A DNA stretch of 64,000 nt from Lactuca virosa (lineage: Eukaryota > Streptophyta > Magnoliopsida > Asterales > Asteraceae): NCBI GenBank assembly GCA_928212115.1, contig CAKMRJ010003334.1:1519241-1583240 (forward strand), in the 5' to 3' direction. Below are positions 1 through 10,869 of the stretch, one piece after another. A model generated the notes under the pieces. That model was not told where the DNA came from. It did no database searches and was given only the letters and a program-made list of their open reading frames with translations. A program made the translations under genes and the position numbers. How positions within the stretch are numbered: the first letter of the stretch is position 1; every line of letters starts with the position of its first letter.

Positions 1-1730
1 ATCTCAATATCGACTTCTTTGATCTGGAAATCTGTTTGAAGAAATTGGATTTGGTGTTTGTAAAGTAGTGGGTTCCGGATGGTCAATCTTATCTCACAAA
101 TTGTTATCAGTTGTGAAATGGATTTTGCAATCGGAATGTTGGACAATGAACTCAGTCGGAACAAGAAAAGTCTTATTATCAGGTTTGCGAAGGGAATCGG
201 AAAGGAAACGTAATCGGATGACAGGGATATGGGGTTAATTTCGGAACAGTATCTCTCGGTAATGAACATTTTCGCAAATTAAAATCACGAGTTCGGAGCT
301 TGATACAATCGAACGAATGATATTGTAATCAAAACTTAATTGGGATGAACATTGGTCAAACGAAAAGTCAAAATTGATGATTTGCGAATGCCAAACTGCG
401 AACGAACGAAACTTGGCTCGCACTCTGTCTCACGAACGTTCGTTGATGTGTTTCGCTGCGAACATGTAATTGGATTCGGTTTGGTTAGGATTCGCATTTG
501 GTCTGTGATCTATTGATTTGAAGCGAAAGGTCATGGAATCGGATTCGCATCTTTGTACTTGGAATCGATGGAATTGATTGGAATCGTAATTGCGGTTTCA
601 TATGCGAACACTCGTATTCTTCACCGTTCCAGTGATTCTTTTAATGGTTAATATATTGGGGAAGAAGATAGTAATGTTTCATTTTTGGTCCCTGAAACTT
701 CAACGATTTGACACTTTTTGTCCCTGTTGTTTTCACAGCTTGCCAATTATGGACCATTTCCAAAAACTGTTACAAATGAAGGGGAATATGATGCAGATTT
801 ATTATTTTAATCCCCTAACTTTCAGCAATGTGACGGTTTCAGCCCATTTTTCGAAAAGCTTGCGAATTTAAGGGCTGGTGAACAGTTTTGGATTTTTTAA
901 TGCACATATTTTTTCGTGAACAGAAAAATAAGGATTCCATCAAGTCTCGGCGGTTCGGAAAGTCGTTTTTCGTGATAACGACAAATTTCACGACTTTTTT
1001 TCGGATTTTATACTTCATTGTGTATATCATTTTATCGTGGGGGAGCATAGTAATTTTTTATCCGTTCAAGATCATTCTCATGACCATTTGAAGGCTTTAT
1101 AATCACGTTTTTTATTATAAATCGGGAGAGAATTTGGTATAGCCATTCGAAATTGGATTTGTGACTTTTCAAATTTGAAGATTTTTGATAAAGCTTGTGG
1201 TAGAATTATGAACGTAGCTTTTACAGTAGCAGTTCTTCATCGAGCTCTTCTAAAGCTTTTGCAGGAGAGTATCCTTTACAGTAGCAGTTCTTCATCGAGC
1301 TCTTCTAAGGACTTGTTATATCTCCGACTTCTAGTATTTTTTCGATCAAGTGGCGTTACGAATCTTAAATTTGGGTTATTTACATGATAATTTTGGTGGC
1401 TTATATCATTAGCTTATTTGAAGTCATTGTGACTTGGAGGGGGAGCTCTTCAAAGACAAGAAGTGATTTGGTTTCTTTGTTCTGAAATGGGTTTTTATGG
1501 CGGGTTTGGTTTTATTGAAGATCTTTGGGATTACATTCGAAAATGAAGTTTAAAGACATTTCTTCAGTGCTTGGTTTATATATCCTAGAGCCCATTTTTG
1601 AAGACTATTGAAGAATCAAGATTTGTGGATTGCTTCAAATATTCCTCGTTGCAAGATCTTTTCTTATTTGCTAGATGCTTGTTTTGGAAGTTAAAGCATT
1701 GTCATCAATTCCATACTTTGAGGGGGAGAT
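1..1730 (+). other. AT-rich DNA without a recognised gene; probable 3' internal part of a non-autonomous Copia-type element
   Basis: I see no protein I can recognise on either strand; the short open frames look like chance. The stretch ends in a purine tract (agggggagat, 1721-1730) directly before an LTR start. That is what the 3' internal end of an LTR retrotransposon looks like, so at least its right part is probably retroelement DNA. A roughly 35-bp sequence beginning tttacagtagcagttcttc is repeated at about 1218 and 1270. The left limit of the element is outside the window or not recognisable. Confidence 0.4.
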
Positions 1731-2040
1731 TGTAGGGTTTCAAAGTAATCCATGGATGATGACAATGGGCCCCCTGATGAAGTGTAGGTTAAAAGCCCAA
1801 GACTTATCTTTTCCTTATAAATAGTCATGTATTATTCATTATTAGGGTTAAGAGTGAGACAAAATGTAGCCGCCACGTTGTGAGGTTTCTTGTAGAGTTA
1901 GATTCTTATTTCTTAAAGTGTAATATGTTCCTCATAATTGAATAAATCGAGTGATCATTCGACATAATCTTCATATTTGTGTTTGTTCTTATTTTCCGCA
2001 TCTTGTTCATCAAATATCAATTAGGGTTTTATTCCCAACA
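1731..2040 (+). repeat. Copia-type 3' LTR
   Basis: This 310-bp block starts with TG (tgtagggttt) immediately after a polypurine tract and ends in CA (ttcccaaca). It contains a good TATA box (tataaata, 1816-1823) and a T-rich U5-like tail. The purine tract on its left makes it the 3' LTR of a + strand element. The matching 5' LTR is not in the window, so no target-site duplication can be checked. The Copia assignment rests on the purine-tract/LTR style only. Confidence 0.55.
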
Positions 2041-2516
2041 CTTCTTATTTCAGAATATATCAGTTCCAGATCTAGTAAGCAACCCGGAAGTAAGCAAATT
2101 GTCCCTAACCTCTTCCTTATTAGATGGCGAATTTACACTTAGTGTTGATTTAGAACGCGACTTAAGGATCAATGCGGACTTAACACCCAATGCAGTTGAT
2201 GCTTCATAAAAACTTATAACGCTCTTTAATTTAGATCATATCTAAATAGATAACTTTTTTGACTAGGTCGCCATGGTTGGGTCATGATTTCCATGATCCT
2301 AATTTCCCACAATCTAGATTGTAGAACTCGAATTAGGGAAACACTAATTTGATTATAGCTAAAGAGTTGGGCTCTTCCCTTGAGGAATTAACCCAAAATA
2401 ATCAAAGAGCTCTCAAAGTCACCACCTCTCCAATTATACAATTGTATCCGACTAAGTTCTAATAGAATATGTCCCGAATTGAATTTCAGGACAAAATTCT
2501 TTCAACCGGGGGAGAC
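2041..2516 (+). repeat. 3' internal end of a Ty3/Gypsy-type element, with polypurine tract
   Basis: This non-coding-looking segment ends in the purine tract accgggggagac (2505-2516), which abuts an LTR start (tgtgacaaccg). The wording just upstream (aggacaaaattctttcaacc) resembles the end of plant Gypsy pol/chromodomain coding regions, but no intact frame remains. It is the 3' internal end of the element whose LTR begins at 2517. Confidence 0.45.
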
Positions 2517-3004
2517 TGTGACAACCGTCAAAATTCGAGACAGTTCTAGATTTGGATAAACTTAATTTCACGTATATGCAAGACACATACTAGACTTAGT
2601 AACTAGAAGCTATGTTATAATCTACTAGAAACTTGGAAACAATTCGAAACAATGGATAGTGTACTTAGATTTCACATTGATACGTGACTTCTATAGTTAC
2701 TTTAACTGTAACAACTATTCAAATTCGGGTCATTCCTTGACTTGAACACTTTTTCATGAATCATATACACACACATCATGCACTTGACCTAGTAGTAGAA
2801 ATTAGGTCCGAGTCTCGTAGGAACTTAAGTCAAAGTTGAAAACTAGGTCTAATATACTTGATTCTTCAATTTCACTTGAATCACAAAACTGCTACATAGA
2901 ATGCCAATAATCCGACAAAAATGAACTGCAAACATAATTTTAACTAGAAAAGAGTTATAAAACTCTAACATGATTTGAAGTCTCAAAGAATTCAATTTAT
3001 TTTG
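2517..3004 (+). repeat. Start of a long Gypsy-type LTR (host of two nested insertions)
   Basis: The LTR starts with tgtgacaaccgtc directly after a polypurine tract. It is interrupted at 3005 by a solo LTR and again at 6194 by a full element. The sequence appears to continue at 4895-6193 and 15731-about 18290. Removing the insertions would leave an LTR-like unit of roughly 4.3 kb, which is long but within the range of plant Gypsy elements. The same 11-bp start (tgtgacaaccg) recurs at 49820. Confidence 0.5.
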
Positions 3005-4894
3005 TGTAACATCCTAAAAATACGGTCCAAAAATTTCATTTTAATTCATTAATAAAATAATAGTTACCCAAACATCATATAAAAACCATAAGTCATGTAT
3101 CTCAAAATATCATAAATATCTGTTAAACAAATCAGAGTGTAAACATCCTAGGCTAAACAAATGGTGTGTGCACTGCAATCATCCCGAGCTCTTCCCCTTG
3201 CTACCGGAAGTACCTGAAACAAAACTGAAAACTATAAGCACGAAACTTAGTGAGTCTCCCCAAACTACCACATACTATACACATAACATGCAACTAGGAG
3301 ATACGGGCCCCGCCCACACTCAATGAGATACGGGCCCCGCCCACACTCAGCTATTATGAGATACGGGCCCAGCCCACACTCAGCTACTATAAGATACAGG
3401 CCCCGCCCACACTCAACTACTATGAGATACGGACCCCACCCACACTCAGTTACTAGGAGATACGGGCCCCGCCCACACTCAGCTAGTCATGGAAATACAT
3501 ACAGGTATCACACAGATAACAAGTATAACTAAGCATATAAATCTGTACCATATCAGCTATCTATGAGATACGGGCCCGCCCACATTCAGCTACTAACCAC
3601 GTCACATATACGGGGTCGGCCTTAGTGCCTTAGACCCGTTCCTACTGAAGGAAACTCACCTCAATGTCGTGAATAGCTGAAAGTCCCTGCTCCGCAACCA
3701 GCTCTACTCACACCCTATATAGAATAACCTCTTTGCTAACATTCTATACTCAACACCCCCTTCACGGGTCAACCTTGGTCCAAGTCAAAGTCAACAACCC
3801 GAGTTGACTCAACTCGTTGAGTCACCCCCTGACTCGCTGAGTTCCCTTGCTACTCAAAGTCATGATAAAACGAGTCAACTCGTCGAGTCCCTTCACAGAC
3901 TCGTCGAGTTCTACCTTATACAGAATCGGGACAAATCGACACAACTTGTCGAGTCCCTCTCTGGACTCACCGAGTTCCTTAGTCTGTTGCTACATCTCAA
4001 TGGATTAAGCCCCTACTCTTCAGATCTAATCTTCATACTTCTCATATACACTGAAAATGTCCTTTTAAGGGTAAAGTTTCCAACTTTACCCGTTAATACC
4101 CTTACTTGAAGAACCTAGCTAAAACCCTAACTCTTTAGGACCTAGATCTTGGTCCACAAGTCATCCATACTCCAAACTAAAGCATACAAACAGAGATCTA
4201 GATCCTAAACATTACATGAACACGTAAAGCTTCCTCCTTTCACTCCATGCATGGCCTTTTGGAGCTTAAAAGGCCAAAAGGACATCCTATAGCTTGCATG
4301 GGGCTTCAATGGCCATAAAGTTTGCACCTTTTATGCCATGAAAACCCTACATGATTTCAGATCTAAAGGTTTACTCACTTGGGACGTCCATATCCCAAAG
4401 ATCAAGCTTCTTGGACCAAAAACCCAATAAAGTGATAATAATGAGATCTAAGAAGATACTAAGCAAGTTTGAGACTTGATTACCAGAAAATGATGAGAAT
4501 GAAAGGAAGTCTCTGGATCTACTAGCTTCTCCTTGAATCCTCTAGCTTCTTCTTCTTCCACAAGCTTCAAACACACAAAACTTTACTAAAAAACGGCTCA
4601 CAAGCTCACAATTGCATTAGCGTTTCTAGATCTAGGGTTTGGGACTTGGAGGCTGTAAATGAGGTTGGCATAAGGGGATTAAGATGCTTAAATAGGGTGC
4701 AAAACCCCGAAATTATGGTTTCACTCTGGCAGTTCTACTCGTCGAGTTGAGGCTTCCAACTCGTCGAGTAGAGTTCAAAACTCGCGTCCAAATCCATTTC
4801 CTACTCGACGAGTTTGGGGCCTCCAACTCATCGAGTTCCTGCCTAAAAATAAATAAATTATAATTTAAAAACATACCAGGAACTCGGTGTTACA
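3005..4894. mobile_element. Solo LTR of a Gypsy-type element, with 5-bp target-site duplication
   Basis: This 1890-bp unit begins tgtaacatcc and ends gtgttaca. It is flanked on both sides by ttttg (3000-3004 and 4895-4899), a perfect 5-bp duplication. No internal coding region is present, so it is a solo LTR left by recombination between two LTRs. Its opening closely resembles the opening of the LTRs at 6194 and 12985 (tgtaacatcc...aaaaatttcatttt), which suggests a related family. It carries an array of gagatacgggccccgccc units and clusters of ACTCG-n-CGAGT palindromes. Confidence 0.88.
3298..3595. repeat. Short array of gagatacgggccc..cccacactc units inside the solo LTR
   Basis: About seven imperfect copies of a roughly 30-bp unit (gagatacgggcc, cgcccacactcagctac) occur here, most of them consecutive. 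The same unit is arrayed in the LTRs at about 6508-6665 and 13297-13450, so it marks a family-specific LTR region. Chance open frames through it have no protein-like character. Confidence 0.8.
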
Positions 4895-6193
4895 TTTTGA
4901 TATCCAAAGATTAACAAACTCCTTAAAACTCTAAAAGCCTAAACACCTAAATTTTTATAAATCTAACATCAAAATTTATAAAAATGGTTATGAACCTTAT
5001 AAAAACATCTTAGAATAATTAAATTTTGGGAAAATATAATCAAGGAAATAAAAATTGGATAATTAATATTTAACCTTATTTTCTAAGCCAAAAATCCATT
5101 AAACAAATTTTTATTTAAAATGCATATTTTTATAAAATTTGGAAAAAGGTTTATAAAAAATAAAATAAATAAGATGTAAATGATTTAAAGGAATAAATAA
5201 AAAGAGAATCTCCCTCCTCTATCTCTCTCCAAAATTCGGCCATACACTCCCCAAGAGAGTCGTTCCCCAAAATCATAATCACTTTCACTCTCTCACACAC
5301 TCTATCTCTTTACTTTTCTCTCTAAAAAATTCTCTCTCCTTTTCCCTAACAAATCCAAACTTAGATGAATAATCAGTGGGAGATATTTCCCCACTCTATT
5401 TTTCATAAATCATGTTACATTTTTGGAGCTTAGTGTATGATTTTGGTGGAGTATAACCCCAAAGGGACGACGAGAGAGATGAGCTATCCAGAGAGATATA
5501 ATCTCTCTTTTCTCATTTTTCTTTTCTCTAAAAACCCCATTTTCTTTCTCCATTAATCAGCCCCAAAAGCCACGAAATTTACAAGTTTATATGGTGTTTT
5601 TGAAGCCACAAATCATAGAAAAGTAAAACATATACATCTTTTGAAGATCCATAATAATTTTTATAAGTTTTCTTGTTATCCCTCTTTATTTTCGACATAT
5701 TTTTAGTATCTTCTTCATCTTCATCTTTCTTCATCATAAAATCTTATGCATGTTCATCTACCCTTCAGATTTGATGATGATGGTGGTAGATTTTCACCAA
5801 AAACATCTTGCATGTTACGAAATGGTGAAGATCCATGACCTAAACCTATATCAAACCAAGGAAATGAACATTTTTATAAGTTTTGATTTTCATCAACCAA
5901 ATGCATCCGATTTTTCTTCTTAAAAACACCATTTTGAACAAATAAAGTTAATGCATGATCGTCAAACCATAATCCATGCGATAAACTCAAGCTTAAATGC
6001 TTGATGTTCAAAGTTCATTGCTAAAAGACTTTTAAATATGTTCATAAAAGATTTCAATCCACAAAAATATGTAAAACTTCGATTATGTACAAACATAATT
6101 TTTCCTAGAAACCTAGTGATATAATAAGATGATCTGGAAAGTTTCATGTATTTATTCATTTTTCTTGATTTATTGTAATTTTTGCAAGAAAAT
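4895..6193 (+). repeat. Continuation of host Gypsy LTR between nested insertions
   Basis: AT-rich sequence with a pyrimidine-rich stretch (about 5205-5345, repeated ctctct) that resembles an LTR leader. It links the solo LTR on its left to the Gypsy element on its right. No gene is visible. Its assignment to the LTR that began at 2517 is inferred from the nesting, not from a second copy. Confidence 0.4.
6189..6193. repeat. Target-site duplication (left), AAAAT
   Basis: aaaat directly precedes the LTR start at 6194. The same five bases directly follow the other LTR end at 15726-15730. Confidence 0.9.
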
Positions 6194-8896
6194 TGTAACA
6201 TCCCAAAAATACAGGCCAAAAATTTCATTTTGATTAAGTTATAATATAAAACCATCAGTAATAAAACATTCATATTCATATCTCATGTCAAACCAAAGTG
6301 TCAATAATCAAACATGTTATCATAAAACCATATCAGAGTGTAATCCCAAAGATCTCATGTGCGGAAAACATAGTGTGATGCGCTGCGATCATCCCGGCTC
6401 CTTTCCTTTGAAAACGAGTACCTGAAACCAAAACTGTAAACCGTAAGCACGAAGCTTAGTGAGTTCCCCCATAATACCACATACCATACACATATAAGGA
6501 ACAGCTAGGAGATACGGGCCCCGCCCACACTCATGGAGATACGGGCCCCGCCCACACGCTGCTAGCTGGGAGATACGGGCCCCGCCCACACTCCACTATC
6601 TGGGAGATATGGGCCCCGCCCACACTCCACTATCTCTGAGATACGGGCCTCGCCCACACTCAGCTACTAAACCATAACATACAAGTATCACACAGACAAC
6701 GAGTATAAACAATTCTATCGTACAAGCATATATCATAATCAAGTTCAACTATGAGATACGGGCTCTGCCCACGCTCCGATACTAACATATCGTCTATACG
6801 GGCCGGCCTTGGTGCCTTAGACTCGGTCCTACTGGAAGGACACTCACCTCACACTGCTAAAATCCCGTAGACACAATCCCACATTGCTGAGGTCCCGCAG
6901 ACTCAACCCCAGCTGCTGGATGACAGATTCCCGAACTGTCAACACCAAAACATCACCCAATTAATAATTGGGTCCCAACACATAACCAATAGTACATTCT
7001 TTGGATAATTACTACATTACCCCAAAATTGGCTCATTCAAGCCCAAGGCCCAATCCATAGGCCCAAAGTCAATTAGGAATCAAGCCCAACACATGGCCCA
7101 ATTTTCCAAATTGGCCCAGGCCTATACATGGTCTTATTCTAAGGCCCAACATCATATAATCATTAAGGCCCAAACTATGGCCCATCTATGGCCCAATTTT
7201 CCAAATTGGGCCCAAGCCCCTTACATGGGCCTTACCCTAGGCCCATTAAATTACTCTAGACCATTTGCTTGATCTTGGATAGCCCATTTAATAACCCAAT
7301 CATCAAGGCCCAATTGAAAGGCCCAACAATAAACCCAAGTGAAATTAGGGTTTCAAATAAAATGATGATTAGGGTTAAGTTTCCTACTTAACCCATTAAG
7401 GACTTAATCCATTAAGGACTTAATCCATTAAGTCCAATATTGCTTAGATTAATTTCCGCGAATGATTATTATTTAATATTCCAAGTTATTAATAAGTCCC
7501 GTGTGTCTCGATTAATTCCCTAAAATTAGGGTTTTGATGGCATTAGGGTTTTCCAAACCCTAATTAGGGTTTCCAACCCAAATACTAGCCCATTTATTAA
7601 TTTGTTGGGCTTTTAGGTCATTTAGAGCTTTATTGGGCCTATTAAGGATTCTTTGGGTCAATTAGGGTCCATTAGACCTATTAGGGTTTCCTTAAGCCCA
7701 TTGATCACATGTTTGGGATTTTATGCCCATTAAGCCTCATTGGGCCCATTAGGGTTTCAAGGCCCATTAGGGTTTTAGTCTCTTGTCCAAACATCCCAAA
7801 CTAGCAATCCCAACACAACTAAGCACACCGCCACCCGACACGGCGGCCGGTGGCGGTTAGGGTTTCTTTCTCATTATTCCCTTTTCTTTTACAATTTACA
7901 ATGAAATACCAAAATTCACACACACCCTAACTAACGTAAACACACATACATGGCGGCACATGGTGGCAGTGGCTTTTCTGTGAATCCCAGCTAACCAAAA
8001 CACCCAAACACACATAATACAATTGGAAACACAACCACACACACCTAACACGCACTTGAAGCACAATCACACACCCACACAACTCACAGCCACCAGATGG
8101 CACATGGCGGCGACGGCAGAAGTAGAAGAACTAGCGGCAAGTGGTGGTACTTGCGATGTAACAGTGGAGAAAGGCGGCAGGAGCGATATTCGCGTTCACA
8201 GCAGTGGCGCCAATGACCGGGAAAGAGCGCCAGTCGCCACAAAATGGTGTCCGGCGACGAGATGGTCTCCAACGAGGACGCCAGCTGCACGATGTCGGAA
8301 GGTGGAACAGCGTCGTGGTATCTCGATGGCGAAGGAGCGGCGGCAGCGGGCTCTAACGGCCGGAGATGGCAGCTGCAACTCGCTTCCCTTCGCTATTGAC
8401 TGAACAACATCATCACACGATGGTCTCCGTCTTCAGCAGCGACAGAAAGACGCCATGGAGGCTCGGTGGTCAGAGAAACAAGGGGGATAGGGTGGTGGCC
8501 GACGGTGGGAGGCATAAGGGGGAGAAATGGCGGCTGTAGATCATTGAGGAGGGTTAGGGTTTAGATGGGGTTATATATCCCGTAGCTTGAAACTTCACCC
8601 CATAATGGCAAATCTAGTCCCTCTCTATATAATTCTTTTCAACAGAAATCCATATATTACCATTCATCCCCTAAGCCTCCAAACTCTCTTCAATTTAAGT
8701 CCCAGAAGTTAGCATTTAGTCTCTGCCTTCATTATTACTTACAAATTAAGTCCGGATTTTACACTTTTAACCCCTAATCTCTTAAAGTGTGACAATTAGC
8801 TCTACGAGACCATCATTTGGTATATAATTATTTATTTTAGGGCTTCTATTCATTCATTAATTTATTTATTTATCTAATAAATAAACGGGTGTTACA
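6194..8896 (-). repeat. 3' LTR of the gutted Gypsy element (left copy)
   Basis: This 2703-bp LTR is a little shorter than its partner. Two hairpin-forming stretches present in the right LTR are missing here, and small changes are scattered through it. It contains the gagatacgggccccgccc array (about 6508-6665), a dense GGCCCA/telobox region (about 7030-7870) and a GC-rich block (about 8090-8545). A minus-strand TATA-like stretch (ttatatatccc on the + strand) lies near 8569-8580. Confidence 0.92.
8023..8545. other. GC-rich block inside the LTR with a conserved chance-like open frame
   Basis: This block is much richer in G and C than the surrounding LTR and has an open frame of 126 codons on the + strand, with overlapping frames on the minus strand. 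The matching block at 14851-15375 is almost identical, so both were present when the element inserted. The predicted peptides are Arg/Ala/Thr-rich with no domain I recognise. It may be a captured piece of gene sequence or simply LTR promoter/leader DNA. I do not call a protein. Confidence 0.45.
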
Positions 8897-8910
8897 ACTC
8901 TCCACCACTT
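8897..8910 (-). other. Polypurine tract of the gutted Gypsy element
   Basis: On the minus strand the bases next to the left LTR read as a purine-rich run (aagtggtggagagt). This is the expected plus-strand primer position for a minus-oriented element. Confidence 0.75.
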
Positions 8911-9914
8911 AAATTAGATTTTGTCCTCGAAATCATTCCTTATCCTTCCTTACACACCCAACCACTCTAGTATCATGGTCACCATTCTGGGCACACCCTA
9001 GCCCTCCTAGGGTAACCGTGACCAATCTTCACAAACGCCCTAAAATCTGAAGGTGAACGAATTCGTCGCAACAAATTCACATTGACTCCGTTTGAAATCT
9101 GCTGTCTTGAGATGGTCTGATCCCCGATAGACCACTCGTACTGCATCATTATTGGTGAATCTAGTGTGTTTATCCCACAACTGACTACTTAACCTTCGAT
9201 CACTTGCGGTTCCCAGTATAAAACAGGGTCACAGACCCAAATATCCTTGCATATCACTTATACTTGGCTAAGGCTTAGATAATCCAGTTGTGAGTGACTG
9301 GTCACTCCCCAATCAACCAGCTATTCTGTTAGTACTTGCAACCTAGAACACAGATACTAACACTGCCCAAATGCTGAAACTGCTCGAACACTAAACTGCC
9401 TGAAGCAGTAAGTTGTTACATAGCTGCCTCCCAAAATCTATCGAGACCTTCCTGGTCTCAATTCATCCATCAGGTATCTGAAATATCGGGTTTCTACCCG
9501 GCTGTGGAGCCAAAAGACTCCCACTTAATTGTCTCGCACAACTTCTGAACGTGATCCTTCTCTGAAACTAGTTGTGACTAGTTATCATGCCACTATGGCT
9601 CTAACAACCTCCTGATCTAACCGATCGGGTCCATGCGTCGCATCCTGTCATCATCCAATCCAAGAATAAAAGTGATTGCTACCTAACCAATGGTAGCCTT
9701 ACATCATAAACGCCCTTAAGCAGTCCATTACTTCCCTGATCTCATAACTGTAGCGGCGTTTCTACAGTCTTATCACTTGCTCAACCAGATCTAATCCATC
9801 TGGGTAATACCGAAATCCAATATGTGGATTTCCATATCCTCACTGTTGCACCCGAACTGGTGGGTACTACTGTTCCTTCCGCGTTCTAACAACACGCTCA
9901 TGCCATCTACCAAC
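8911..9914 (-). repeat. Degenerate internal Gypsy DNA
   Basis: This lies where the 3' part of pol should be in a minus-oriented Gypsy element. No open frame or recognisable integrase/chromodomain survives. It merges into the 58-bp repeat array on the right. Confidence 0.4.
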
Positions 9915-10370
9915 CTAGTGAATGCTACGGCTACACCCGCAGACTTACAACACTCTATCACTATCTAGCTTCTAGTGAATGCTACGGCTACACCCGCAGA
10001 CTTACAACACTCTAACACTATCTGACAACCTGGTGAATGCTACGGCTACACCCGCAGACTTACAACACCCTAACACTATCTGCCAACCTGGTGAATGCTA
10101 CGGCTAGACCCGCAGACTTACAACACCCTAACACTATCTGCCAACCTGGTGAATGCTACGGCTACACCCGCAGACTTACAACACCTCTCACACTATCTGC
10201 TGCTAGTGAATGCTACGGCTACACCCGTAGTCTTACAACACTTTCCATACTATCTGACTGCTAGTGAATGCTATGGCTACTCCCGTAGTCTAACAACACT
10301 TTCCATACTATCTGACTGCTAGTGAATGCTACGGCTACTCCCGTAGTCTTACAACACTTTCCAAACCAGG
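9915..10370. repeat. Tandem array of eight ~58-bp repeats
   Basis: Eight consecutive copies of a 57-58-bp unit begin ctagtgaatgctacggctac, followed by acccgcagacttacaacac. Left copies are more alike to one another, and the right three form a variant subset (cccgtagtcttacaac). The array lies inside the internal region of the gutted Gypsy element, just downstream (minus sense) of the RT remnant. It is not a CRISPR: there are no unique spacers and the host is eukaryotic. Confidence 0.9.
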
Positions 10371-10869
10371 TCGAACACGCACTCGACCTAACCCTCAACT
10401 GAACTTGAGTCCTAACCGGAACTCTAACCTGGTTCCCGAAACCTACTATCACGTGACCCCATTGTATCGGTACCGTACCCATGCCCGTGATCAAAGCGTC
10501 ACGGTAAACCACAAAATCATCTACATCCTCTGGCAGGGTGAGAATCGGTGCCTCGCACCACCGATGTCTGAGAGTCTCAAAGGCCGCCTGCTGCTCAGGC
10601 CCCCAACGAAAGGCTACCGACCCTTTGGTCAGTCGGGTCAAAGGAACCTCAATCTCGGAGAAGTCCCGTATAAATCTTCGGTAATAACCCGCTAGACCCA
10701 GGGAACTCTGAATCTCAGATGGAGACCTCAGAATTTCCCACTGCATCACGGCCTCTATCTTGGCTGAATCGACTAGAATACCCTTCTGGTTGACGAGGTG
10801 GCCAAGAGATTGCACCTTGCGCAACCAGAACTCACAGTTGGAGAACTTTATAAATAGTCTCTCCCCCAC
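10261..10869 (-). pseudogene. Gypsy reverse transcriptase (C-terminal)/RNase H remnant
   Basis: The minus-strand translation shows the end of the RT palm/thumb (FSNCEFWLRKVQSLGHLVN), the typical GLAGYYRRFI segment and the RNase H linker (CEAPILTLPE then DDFVVYRDA). That order is standard for Ty3/Gypsy pol. The RNase H start has lost the usual YSDAS form, and the frame then runs into unrelated sequence. The catalytic RT motif (DD), most of RNase H and any integrase are absent. This is about 200 residues against more than 1000 in an intact pol, so it is a dead fragment. The intact relative in this window is at 39194-42481. Confidence 0.88.

Noticed and set aside
3323..3532. Repeat-encoded peptide (RYGPRPHSA-type) as a real protein
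   Set aside because: It is the translation of the gagatacgggccccgccc array; the same array occurs in other LTRs with the frame broken.
9915..10370. CRISPR-like array of short repeats
   Set aside because: The repeats are head-to-tail without unique spacers, and the DNA is plant nuclear. It is a tandem repeat inside a retrotransposon.
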